Positions 1-7,735 of a stretch of 15,393 nt of DNA are shown piece after piece. Origin of the DNA: JBBECJ01 sp041751795. GTDB lineage: Bacteria; Chloroflexota; Chloroflexia; Thermomicrobiales; CFX8. The position numbers were made by a program, and so were the translations under genes. The first letter of the stretch is position 1. Every line of letters begins with the position of its first letter. The notes beneath the pieces are model-generated. The model saw only the letters and a list, made by a program, of their open reading frames with translations. It was not told the origin of the DNA and made no database searches. The stretch covers positions 1-15,393 of the forward strand of contig JBGSWU010000302.1 in NCBI GenBank assembly GCA_041751795.1, in the 5' to 3' direction.

Positions 1-2015
1 CCGTCCAGCCAACGTTGTAGCACGGATTACCGTCGGAGCAGGTCTGGATATCGACATCGTCGTTGCGATACGCACCGCCAGTGTTTCCAGCATCCGAGTC
101 ACTGTAGCCGACATAATCTTCTGCCTGAATCATTGCAGGAAGCGCGACGGCAGCCGGTACGCTCATGTTGTCGACGATCACGGTGATTGGTGATGCTGTT
201 CCGATCGCGGTTCCGCTGTCGGTCGCGCGCGCTTCAATCGAGTGGTTGCCGTTCGCAACGGCTGTCGTGTTCCAGGAGAATTCGTACCTGCTCGTGCTCG
301 CGTTCCAGGTTGTCGCCTGCCACGTACCACCATCGATGCGAATACCGGTCGCCAGTGTTCCCTGGCCATCTGCATCGTCTGTGGCAGTCACCCCAAGGAT
401 CGTGGTACCGGATACGGTCGCACCGTTGTTCGGCGTCGTGATCGTCACGGTTGGAGCACTATTCGTTGTGCCACTGGCAGTGATGTTCACCTGGTTCAAA
501 TTCAGGCCCGATGCGCTGATCACGATACGCAGTTCGTGATTACCGGCCTGCAGTTGTCGGTCAGCAGTGACGGTCGTCCATGCCTGATAGCCGCCAGTGT
601 TGGGAATCGAGACTGATGCGCCGAGGGTCACGCTGTCAAGTTGCAGTTGAATGCTGCGGCCAGTCTTCGGCGTCGCGACTCGCAGCGTGAAGGTGTAGTT
701 TCCGGTCGAGGGGACGAGAATATCGTATGCCAGCCACTCGCCCGAGTCCGTCCAGCCAACGTTGTAGCAGGTCTGGCCTGCTGGAGTGGTCGGGTCGGAG
801 CAGGTTTCGATATCAACATCTTCAAAGCGGTATCTGCCACCAGTGTTGCCAGCCGTCGTGTCGTGGTATCCGACGCCTTCGCCGCCGTCCTTGTAGTCCT
901 CGATCTGGATCAACGCAGGCAATGGAATCGCCGACGTCGTGTCGTTGCTGACCGTAACGCTCACGCCGGCAATGTTCGATGTCGCGGACCCACTATCTGT
1001 CGCTCGTGCTTCGATCGTGTGGTCGCCATCGGCGATGGCCGCCGTATTCCACGCGAACTCGTAGCGGCCAGCGCTTGCGTTCCAGGCGGCTGATTGCCAG
1101 GCACCAGCGTCGATACGAATCTGGACGTTGAGCGTACCGGCTGCGTCCTGATTGTCGCTGGCGGTGACGCCGACGGTTGTCGTTCCGGCAACGGTCGCAC
1201 CGTTTGCTGGCGTTGCGATCACCACTGTAGGAAGCGTATTTGTTGTCGTCGTAACGTTCAGGTAATTGAGATTGACGTTCGTCGAACTCGTGACCAGTCG
1301 TAACTCGTGGTCACCGGATGGCAGTTGCCGGACAATCGTGACGGTCGTCCAGGTCTGGTAGCCTCCCGTGTTCGGGACAACGAATGGTGCGCCGAGATCG
1401 GCGCCGTCCAATTGGAGTTGGACCGTGCGGCCATTGCTGGGTGTCGCGACGCTCAGCGCGAACGCGTAATCCCCGGCGACTGGAACACGGACACTGTAGG
1501 CCAGCCACTCGCCCGCAGCCGTCCAGCCGACGTTGTAGCAGGCGTTACCGGCTGGCGTGGTCGGGTCGGTGCAGGTCTGGATATCGACATCGTCGGACCG
1601 GTATCTGCCGCCAGTGTTGCCAGAGGTTGTGTCGTGGTAGCCGACACCTTCTCCGCCGCTCTTGTAGTCCTCGACCTGGATCAGAGCCGGGAGCGTGAAG
1701 TCCGGTGCCACCTCGTTCAGGACCGATACGTTGACGGGACCATCGGTGGCGACCGCATAATTGCTATCGGTGACGCGCGCCTCGATCGTGTGGTTGCTGT
1801 TCGCGACGGTTGTCGTGTCCCAGGTGAACTGATATCGACTCGCGCCACCGTTCCACGTCGCGGCCTGCCATGCGCCACCGTCGATACGGACGTCGACGCG
1901 AAGCGTTCCAACGGGGTCCTGCGCGTCTGCCGCAGTGATGTCGATCGTTACCGATCCCGACACCGTTGCTCCGGCTGCGGGGCTGGTGATGTCGACGGAC
2001 GGGGGAGTGTTGGTC
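1..2015 (-). repeat. Tandem Ig-like + CBM6 module repeat within the large secreted protein
   Basis: Three copies of an Ig-like plus CBM6-like unit follow one another in the coding strand. The boundaries are roughly 2015-1255, 1254-482 and 481-1, the last cut by the window edge. The unit is about 750-780 bp. One landmark, the start of the CYNVGWT codons read on the plus strand (ccgtccagcc), recurs at 1, 748 and 1519. Copies keep long near-identical stretches of DNA, which suggests duplication within the gene. The third CBM6 is shorter: it lacks the residues around KSGGEG and TPAG present in the first two, so it has diverged or been trimmed. Direct reading of the sequence; module names come from known CBM6 and bacterial Ig patterns. 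Confidence 0.85.
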
Positions 2016-4045
2016 ACTCCCCCGGTTACAGCAACATTGACGGAGAATTCGGATGTGTTGCCCGCTGAATCGGTTGCCGAAGTCGTAACGACGCTTCCCG
2101 CAGGGACGCCGGAGACCGGAATCGTGAAGTTCCCACTGCCGTTGGCGATGCCCGAGCCGACGAAGGTTTTCCCTTCGCCATACTGACCAGCAGCAGAGTC
2201 AGCGAGGAAGACTTCGATCCGATAGCCTGGCAGACTCGTCCCGCTGACGGTTGTCGTCGTCGCGGAGGTGATGACGGGATAGTCGATCATCTGATTCGGG
2301 CCGCTACCCCAGGTGCCGTCGTTGAGCGAAACGCCATCGCCGCCGGTAGCTTTTGAGCCGCCGAGATCGATGCCGATCGAACCGTTGGTGTAGATCGAGT
2401 TGCCGGTGATCGTGTTGAAGCGTGACGCGTTGTCGATGACCAGGACACCCTCTTTGGTGTTGTTGGCGATGACATTGCCCGGCCCGATGATGTGGTTCGA
2501 TGCGCCGAAACGCAGACGGACACCGTCACCGACATTTCCGACGGGCGATCCGTTCGGGGTAACGCCGATCAGGTTGTCGAAGACCTGGTTTCCTGACCCG
2601 AGCGCGCCATACATGTGGACCCCGCCGTGGAAGCTGTTCACCATGACGTTACCGGGACCGATGAGGTTGTTGGAGACACTGTCTTCAAGTGAAACCGAAT
2701 AACCGGCATTGAAATGGACGCCTGCGACGACGGTGTTACCATCGACCGCGGTCCCGAAATAGTTGCCGGAAATCTGATTGTAGGCGGTCGACGGATCGTG
2801 CGAGAGCTCAACGCCTTCACCAGAGTTGCCGGAAATGACGTTGCGCTCGCCTGCTCCCAGACCACCGATCTGTGTGTGCGCCATCCCGAAGTTCAGGTCG
2901 ATTCCGTCGCTCATGTTACGGACCCGGCGGGTGCCATCCGGGCTCAGGCCGATCAGGTTGCCGATGAACTGGTTGTATTCGGTGCCGGGGCCGGAGCCAC
3001 CGGACCCGTCATTGGCGTTGCCGGAAATCACGGTGCGGTCAGCCGGATCTGTTCCGCCGATGCGGTTGTGGTGCGCACCGTCGGTGATCCACAAGCCGAA
3101 TGCACCGTCGTCGCCGCCGCGTCCCTCGATGTTATTGATGGACTCGTACCACGGCTGACCAGCCGGATCGGTGCCGATGAATGTTCCGGCGATTATGTTG
3201 TCGTGACCGTTGCTGCCACTGATCCAGATCGAACGGCGCAGGTGGGTAAACGCCAGCCCGCGGAATTCGTTACCGGCGGAGAAGACGCGAATACCGTCGA
3301 TGCTCTTGTAATTGCGGACGGATGTGTTGGCGACCCGTGGCCCCTTGATATGAATCTTGATGACGGCGTTACTGACGGTTGGGCTGGTGTTCGGTGCTGC
3401 GCCCGGCTGTGAGTAGCCGTTGATGAGCGTCGGCCCGGTCGAGTCGGAGATCGTGAATGCCCGGTCGTCGGAGTCCAGTGCCGTCACGTTGATGACGTGT
3501 GGTCCGCCGCCAGGGATGTTGAAGTTGATCGTGTTCGCGCCGGTCATCCGGTTGGCTTCGTCAATCGCTGCTCGGAGCGAGCAACCGCCACCGGGGATCT
3601 GACAGACACCATCACCGGGATTGTCGTCTGGTGCATCGCTGGTCGTCGTGACGACGAAGACTGGATCGCTCGCGACAAGCGCCTGCTGCGAATCCATACG
3701 CGCGGCCATCGATGCCGTGGCGATACCCACATGACCGGCGACCATCTGGATGTCAGCGATATCCAGACAGCCGTCACCGTTGACATCCGCCGGGGACGGC
3801 CCGGAGCAGACATCACCCTGGATGCGACGCGACTCCCAGGCGGTCGTCACGAACATCACATCGACATTGGTGATCTGGCCATCCTCGTCGAGGTCCAGGT
3901 GTGCCAGCGATGGATCGACGAACTCCGTTTGCGCAGCAACCTGACCAGCAGGAACGAGCGAGATCAGCAGCCCAAGGATGAGGGCGAGAGTTGGAATTGC
4001 GCGTGCCAACCGGGAATGGGTACGTCCGGGAGTCAGTACATACAT
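1..4045 (-). CDS. Secreted dockerin / beta-helix / Ig-CBM6 multimodular protein (partial, C-terminus beyond left edge)
   Basis: I read one uninterrupted frame of 1,348 codons from ATG 4045 to the left edge; the stop lies outside. Residues 1-38 are a signal peptide (hydrophobic 17-33, V-A-A cleavage site). Residues 51-62 (DLDEDGQITNVD) and 87-98 (DVNGDGCLDIAD) are two EF-hand-like calcium loops in the dockerin pattern. CSLRAAIDEAN at 154-164 opens a right-handed beta-helix (to about 572) rich in ISGN, IGG and NLIG repeats. An Ig-like domain follows (about 589-672), then alternating Ig-like and CBM6-like modules: CBM6 copies at bases 1692-1255, 923-482 and about 142-1. CBM6 hallmarks are IQVEDY, GYHDT-GNTGGRYR-DDVDI and GEWLAY. 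The likely role is extracellular polysaccharide binding; I see no catalytic site I can assign, though a lyase in the beta-helix cannot be excluded. A GGGAG ribosome site lies inside the end of the preceding gene, 2 bases away, so the two are probably coupled. The dockerin sits at the N-terminus, whereas cellulosomal dockerins are usually C-terminal. Confidence 0.9.
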   Translation of the reverse strand, partial: MYVLTPGRTHSRLARAIPTLALILGLLISLVPAGQVAAQTEFVDPSLAHLDLDEDGQITNVDVMFVTTAWESRRIQGDVCSGPSPADVNGDGCLDIADIQMVAGHVGIATASMAARMDSQQALVASDPVFVVTTTSDAPDDNPGDGVCQIPGGGCSLRAAIDEANRMTGANTINFNIPGGGPHVINVTALDSDDRAFTISDSTGPTLINGYSQPGAAPNTSPTVSNAVIKIHIKGPRVANTSVRNYKSIDGIRVFSAGNEFRGLAFTHLRRSIWISGSNGHDNIIAGTFIGTDPAGQPWYESINNIEGRGGDDGAFGLWITDGAHHNRIGGTDPADRTVISGNANDGSGGSGPGTEYNQFIGNLIGLSPDGTRRVRNMSDGIDLNFGMAHTQIGGLGAGERNVISGNSGEGVELSHDPSTAYNQISGNYFGTAVDGNTVVAGVHFNAGYSVSLEDSVSNNLIGPGNVMVNSFHGGVHMYGALGSGNQVFDNLIGVTPNGSPVGNVGDGVRLRFGASNHIIGPGNVIANNTKEGVLVIDNASRFNTITGNSIYTNGSIGIDLGGSKATGGDGVSLNDGTWGSGPNQMIDYPVITSATTTTVSGTSLPGYRIEVFLADSAAGQYGEGKTFVGSGIANGSGNFTIPVSGVPAGSVVTTSATDSAGNTSEFSVNVAVTGGVTNTPPSVDITSPAAGATVSGSVTIDITAADAQDPVGTLRVDVRIDGGAWQAATWNGGASRYQFTWDTTTVANSNHTIEARVTDSNYAVATDGPVNVSVLNEVAPDFTLPALIQVEDYKSGGEGVGYHDTTSGNTGGRYRSDDVDIQTCTDPTTPAGNACYNVGWTAAGEWLAYSVRVPVAGDYAFALSVATPSNGRTVQLQLDGADLGAPFVVPNTGGYQTWTTVTIVRQLPSGDHELRLVTSSTNVNLNYLNVTTTTNTLPTVVIATPANGATVAGTTTVGVTASDNQDAAGTLNVQIRIDAGAWQSAAWNASAGRYEFAWNTAAIADGDHTIEARATDSGSATSNIAGVSVTVSNDTTSAIPLPALIQIEDYKDGGEGVGYHDTTAGNTGGRYRFEDVDIETCSDPTTPAGQTCYNVGWTDSGEWLAYDILVPSTGNYTFTLRVATPKTGRSIQLQLDSVTLGASVSIPNTGGYQAWTTVTADRQLQAGNHELRIVISASGLNLNQVNITASGTTNSAPTVTITTPNNGATVSGTTILGVTATDDADGQGTLATGIRIDGGTWQATTWNASTSRYEFSWNTTAVANGNHSIEARATDSGTAIGTASPITVIVDNMSVPAAVALPAMIQAEDYVGYSDSDAGNTGGAYRNDDVDIQTCSDGNPCYNVGWT

Positions 4046-4047
4046 CG

Positions 4048-4656
4048 TTAATCTCCCGAACCGTTGGACATGACATTGACGGTGACGAATGCGCCCGATA
4101 GATCGACCTTGACCGAACGGCCAGTCCCATCGGCGAAGCGCATCGACGACAGATCAATCGTCAGTGGCCCAGGCTGATCGGCGACGATCGTGAACGCCGA
4201 TAGCCGGTAGGTTCCCGTGCCTTTGTCTTTGCTGCGTTTCTTTCCATCCACATCGGTACAGTCGTTGAAGGGGCAGGTATATGCGCCGAGAGCGACGCCA
4301 CCCGGCACCTCGATTGGTCCCAACTGCCGGACATCCTGACCAAGTTGGGCGAGGTCGTTTTCCTGAGTACGAACACTCTGCAGCGTCGCGATGGTGGTAT
4401 CGAAGCCGATCGTCGTATCGAAGCCGGAAATACCGTTGGCGTCGTGAATCACCAAGGTAATGTCGATCGGTTCGCCAACGAGTGCCTCGTCAGTCACCTC
4501 AATGACGAGCCGCGGGCTCGCCGCATTTCCAGACTGCCAGCCGACCGCTAACGCTGCTCCTGTTACGAGCGCAATAAGGAAGATGAGCGCAATGATCCGA
4601 CGTCGTGTGGAAACAAACGAGGCACGAGATCGCCCCGAATGAATGTATTCATGCAT
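4048..4656 (-). CDS. Exported or membrane-anchored cohesin-like domain protein
   Basis: This is a 202-residue protein. A basic stretch (R18-R20) and hydrophobic segment (about 21-39) form a signal peptide, with possible cleavage near GNAA at 43-46, or an uncleaved N-terminal anchor. Residues 49-195 look like one cohesin domain: the opening strand LVIEVTD, GEPIDITLVIHD, a GISGFDTTIGFD segment, a glycine-rich middle and a closing strand GAFVTVNV. Cohesins are about 140 residues, which fits. C128 and C133 are placed to form a disulphide. No C-terminal anchor follows. The next gene starts 2 bases after the stop and carries a dockerin-like module, which strongly supports the cohesin reading and suggests they bind each other. 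The start at ATG 4656 has only a weak ribosome site (AGG 8 bases upstream) but sits just below a good promoter. The alternative is a generic Ig-fold carrier domain related to cohesin without dockerin binding. Confidence 0.75.
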   Translation of the reverse strand: MHEYIHSGRSRASFVSTRRRIIALIFLIALVTGAALAVGWQSGNAASPRLVIEVTDEALVGEPIDITLVIHDANGISGFDTTIGFDTTIATLQSVRTQENDLAQLGQDVRQLGPIEVPGGVALGAYTCPFNDCTDVDGKKRSKDKGTGTYRLSAFTIVADQPGPLTIDLSSMRFADGTGRSVKVDLSGAFVTVNVMSNGSGD

Positions 4657-4677
4657 GAGGCTAAACCTGTTACATTC

Positions 4678-4706
4678 ATAATAATTGCTGACATGAATTG
4701 TGCTAA
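4678..4706 (-). promoter_or_regulatory. Candidate sigma-70 promoter of the cohesin-dockerin operon
   Basis: On the minus strand, TTAGCA (4706-4701) and TATTAT (4683-4678) are separated by exactly 17 bases in an unusually AT-rich stretch of an otherwise GC-rich window. Transcription would begin near 4671, leaving a leader of about 15 bases before ATG 4656. Seen directly; function inferred. Confidence 0.45.
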
Positions 4707-4711
4707 TGTCA
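4689..4711. promoter_or_regulatory. Palindromic candidate operator TGACAT-N11-ATGTCA
   Basis: A perfect 6-base inverted repeat with an 11-base centre overlaps the -35 element of the minus-strand promoter, in the gap between two divergent genes. Spacing of one and a half to two helical turns suits a dimeric repressor or activator. No regulator gene is visible in the window, so the binding protein is unknown. Confidence 0.35.
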
Positions 4712-4830
4712 TAGTACCATGCTCCTGGCCCATTCGGGCTATAGTTCTCCGGCCAGTGTTCGGAATGTGTGCTTCACGCAACTAGTTAGCTGCGGAGAGT
4801 GATTCATCATTCGGCCCCGACGCCGGTTGC

Positions 4831-4837
4831 GGAGAGG
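4831..4837 (+). promoter_or_regulatory. Ribosome binding site GGAGAGG deciding the ATPase start
   Basis: GGAGAGG lies 4, 7 and 10 bases before three consecutive ATG codons (4842, 4845, 4848). The frame also extends back to a TTG at 4827, but that would place this site inside the coding region, so an ATG start is preferred. Confidence 0.6.
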
Positions 4838-4841
4838 CAGA

Positions 4842-7637
4842 ATGATGATGACAGGACGAGTCATGTACGAGCCGTGGCGCCAGGATGCCGCCTCGGTTGT
4901 TGCCGATCTTGGAACTGATGTTCGCATCGGACTGAGTCCAGATGAGGCTGCAGATCGTCTCGATCGCTACGGCCTGAACCGACTCGAGGGGGCAAAGCAG
5001 GTCCCATCGTGGCGGAAATTCCTCGCCCAGTTCACCGATCCACTGGTGTACCTACTAATCGGTGCGGCGGTTATTTCGCTCATCGCCTGGATCGTCGAAG
5101 GTGCTCATCAGACACCCTTCGAGGTCATCGTCATTCTCGCCATCGTCGTCCTTAACGCCGTTCTCGGCTACGTTCAGGAAGCGCGTGCAGAGCAGGCAGT
5201 TGCTGCGCTGCAACGGATGGCTGCCGCCACGGCTCTCGTGATCCGCGGTGGGCGTGAGGAACAGATTGCCGCGATCGATGTCGTTCCCGGAGACATTCTG
5301 TTGCTCGAAGAAGGTGACGCGATCAGCGCGGACGCTCGCCTGGTCGATGCAGCGTCATTGTCAGTGGCTGAAGCGTCGCTGACCGGTGAGAGCGAACCGG
5401 TCCTGAAGGCTGTTGCATCCGTCAGCGGGCCGGTGGGGTTAGGCGACCGGGTCAACATGGTGTTCAACGGCACCGTCGTCACTCGCGGTCGAGGCCGTGC
5501 AGTCGTTACCGCGACCGGTATGAACACTGAAATGGGAACGATCGCCAGCCTGATGGACGGCACTGAAGAAGCCGCTACGCCGCTCCAGCGCGAGGTCGAG
5601 CGGATCGGGAAGATGCTCGGGATCGCTGTCATCGTGATTGCGATTGTCGTCGTGACGGCGATCCTGCTGACAGAAACCATTGAAGAGCCAACCGACTTCG
5701 TTGCTGTCATGCTGGTCGGTGTGTCGCTGGCGGTCGCGGCGGTTCCCGAGGGGCTACCCGCCGTGCTGTCTGTCGTGCTCGCCCTCGGCGTTCAGCGAAT
5801 GGCCCGTCAGAATGCGATCGTGAAACGGCTATCGTCGGTCGAGACGCTCGGGTCGGCCTCGGTCGTCTGCTCGGACAAGACCGGCACTTTGACCCGAAAT
5901 GAGATGACGATTGAGAAGATCGTCACCGTTTCGGGCGACGTCGATGTCACTGGAGCTGGCTACCGGCCTGAAGGGGAACTGACCGTTGCTGGGCGGCCGC
6001 TCAACGATCCGTCCCTTTTGACAGAGGTCCACGCAGTCCTTACAGGCGGCTGCCTGGCCAACAACGCTATATTGCGTGAGGATGCTGGCGATTGGACGAT
6101 ACAGGGTGATCCGACCGAGGGTGCCTTCCTCGTTGCCGAGGCGAAGATCGCGGGGCTGACCCAGGCTCGTACATCGCGGTTCAGTCGCGTCGGTGAGGTG
6201 CCGTTCACGTCCGAGCGCAAGATGATGAGCACGGTGGAAGCCGACGATGACGGGGAGTTTGGTGTTGCTGTCGTCACGAAAGGCGCGCCTGATGTCCTGC
6301 TTTCCCGCTGCATCGCTGAACGAGCCGTTGGCGAGATCCGTCCGCTAACGAGCGAACGCCGGGCAGACATCCTCGCAACCGTCGACCGGCTCGCCGATGA
6401 CGCCCTGCGTACGCTGGCGGTTGCCTACCGGCCACTCCCCGACAATGAGCGAACAGTGGAGGGCGAATCGATCGAGCATGATCTCGTCTATCTTGGATTA
6501 GTCGGCATCATCGACCCGCCACGCGAGGAGGCCCGGACCGCGATCAGCGAGGCGACTGCGGCAGGCGTGCGCGTCATCATGATTACCGGCGATCATCCCC
6601 GGACGGCAACACGAATTGCAGGGGACCTCGGGATCGTTGGCTCAAGTGCCACGACACTGACGGGAGTTGAGATTGAAACGCTCGATACCGAGGGATTGAT
6701 CGAAGCGGTTCGGCAAGTATCGGTGTACGCGCGTGTCGCACCTGAACACAAGCTACGAATCGTCGAGGCACTGCAAGCGAACGGGAACATCGTCGCGATG
6801 ACCGGCGACGGAGTAAACGATGCCCCCGCGCTGAAGTCGGCTGACATCGGCGTAGCAATGGGAATCACCGGCACGGACGTGACAAGAGAAGCGGCGGACA
6901 TGATCCTCGCCGACGATAACTTCGCCACAATCGTCCTTGCCATCCGTGAGGGCCGCGCGATCTTCGCCAACATCCGAAAGTTCCTGCGCTTCCTCCTGTC
7001 GTCGAACATCGGTGAGGTGATGACGATGTTGCTCGGCATCGTCTTCGCCAGCGCCATTGGCCTCGACGCGACCGGTGAGGCTGTCGCGGTGCCGCTGCTT
7101 GCGACGCAGATTCTCTGGATCAATCTGTTGACTGATAGCGCACCAGCGCTCGCGATGGGTGTCGATCCCCCGCCCGACGACGTCATGCAATACCCGCCAC
7201 GCCGGTTATCCGATCGTGTCATCGATCGAGAGATGTGGGTCGGTATCGTCTTCGTTGGCTTTGTCATGGCGATCGTTACGCTGGCAGCGCTCGACCTGCG
7301 GCTGAAGGGTGGGCTGCTGGGCGGATCAGGCGAGATTGTCGAAGCGCGTACGATGGCCTTCACCACGCTCGTCTTCGCACAACTCTTCAATTGCTTCAAC
7401 GCCCGCTCGGATCGCACGAGCGCGTTTCATCGCCTCTTCACGAATCCGCTGCTGTGGGGAGCGATCGCGCTGTCGGTCGTCCTCCAGGTCGCCGTCGTTG
7501 AGTTGCCGTTCCTCAACGACGCCTTTGGTACGACCCAGATATCGCTGTTTGATTGGCTCTCCTGCGTAGCGCTGGCGAGCATTGTCTTGTGGGCTGACGA
7601 GGGCAAGAAGATGATCGAGCGGCGGCTGTGGCGATAG
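4842..7637 (+). CDS. P2A-type (SERCA/PMR1-like) calcium-transporting P-type ATPase
   Basis: This is a complete 931-residue pump, the normal length for the P2A class, that should export Ca2+ (possibly Mn2+) from the cytosol using ATP. Numbering from ATG 4842: an N-terminal cation-ATPase segment (LSPDEAADRLDRYGLN), actuator motif TGES at 181-184, phosphorylation motif DKTGTLT with D345, nucleotide-domain KGAPD, TGDHPRTA, and hinge TGDGVND with D656. Ion-site residues match the SERCA pattern: PEGLP at 302-306 in helix M4, N722 and E725 in M5 (SSNIGEV), and N761, T764, D765 in M6 (NLLTDSAPALAMG). About ten membrane helices fit the hydrophobic pattern. There is no N-terminal heavy-metal domain, which argues against a copper or zinc pump. 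The start is set by GGAGAGG; ATG 4845, 4848 or 4863 are alternatives. It is divergent from the cohesin-dockerin operon and convergent with the next gene. Confidence 0.93.
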   Translation: MMMTGRVMYEPWRQDAASVVADLGTDVRIGLSPDEAADRLDRYGLNRLEGAKQVPSWRKFLAQFTDPLVYLLIGAAVISLIAWIVEGAHQTPFEVIVILAIVVLNAVLGYVQEARAEQAVAALQRMAAATALVIRGGREEQIAAIDVVPGDILLLEEGDAISADARLVDAASLSVAEASLTGESEPVLKAVASVSGPVGLGDRVNMVFNGTVVTRGRGRAVVTATGMNTEMGTIASLMDGTEEAATPLQREVERIGKMLGIAVIVIAIVVVTAILLTETIEEPTDFVAVMLVGVSLAVAAVPEGLPAVLSVVLALGVQRMARQNAIVKRLSSVETLGSASVVCSDKTGTLTRNEMTIEKIVTVSGDVDVTGAGYRPEGELTVAGRPLNDPSLLTEVHAVLTGGCLANNAILREDAGDWTIQGDPTEGAFLVAEAKIAGLTQARTSRFSRVGEVPFTSERKMMSTVEADDDGEFGVAVVTKGAPDVLLSRCIAERAVGEIRPLTSERRADILATVDRLADDALRTLAVAYRPLPDNERTVEGESIEHDLVYLGLVGIIDPPREEARTAISEATAAGVRVIMITGDHPRTATRIAGDLGIVGSSATTLTGVEIETLDTEGLIEAVRQVSVYARVAPEHKLRIVEALQANGNIVAMTGDGVNDAPALKSADIGVAMGITGTDVTREAADMILADDNFATIVLAIREGRAIFANIRKFLRFLLSSNIGEVMTMLLGIVFASAIGLDATGEAVAVPLLATQILWINLLTDSAPALAMGVDPPPDDVMQYPPRRLSDRVIDREMWVGIVFVGFVMAIVTLAALDLRLKGGLLGGSGEIVEARTMAFTTLVFAQLFNCFNARSDRTSAFHRLFTNPLLWGAIALSVVLQVAVVELPFLNDAFGTTQISLFDWLSCVALASIVLWADEGKKMIERRLWR

Positions 7638-7712
7638 TTCAGGTGCCATGAGGCGCGCGACAGTATTGCCCCTCTCCCTACGGAGGTTGTCCAGGATGCA
7701 GCGAGTCTCCCA

Positions 7713-7734
7713 CGCCAACGCTCGGCGGTTGGCG
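7713..7734. terminator. Hairpin in the convergent gap between the ATPase and the GH65 gene
   Basis: CGCCAAC (7713-7719) and GTTGGCG (7728-7734) form a 7-bp stem with an 8-base loop, ending one base before the GH65 stop codon on the minus strand. It could serve both convergent genes, but there is no T-run on either side, so intrinsic termination is uncertain. Confidence 0.3.
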
Positions 7735-7735
7735 G

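Noticed and set aside
1..1700. Regularly spaced repeated DNA that might suggest a CRISPR array or satellite.
   Set aside because: The period is about 750-780 bp and each copy translates into coherent Ig-like and CBM6-like domains in one minus-strand frame. These are protein modules.
641..3412. Several plus-strand open frames of 70-250 codons (for example 1307-2068 and 2714-3412).
   Set aside because: They are antisense shadows of the large dockerin protein; their translations are arginine- and alanine-rich with no recognisable domain or ribosome site.
1..4045. Possibility that the large minus-strand gene is a pseudogene because no closed reading frame covers it.
   Set aside because: The frame is open from 4045 to base 2 without a stop; it simply continues beyond the window.
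5174..7417. Long minus-strand open frames inside the ATPase gene (5174-5710, 6593-7417).
   Set aside because: They are opposite a P-type ATPase with every family motif intact, and their composition (Ser/Thr/Arg/Ile-rich) is that of an antisense frame.
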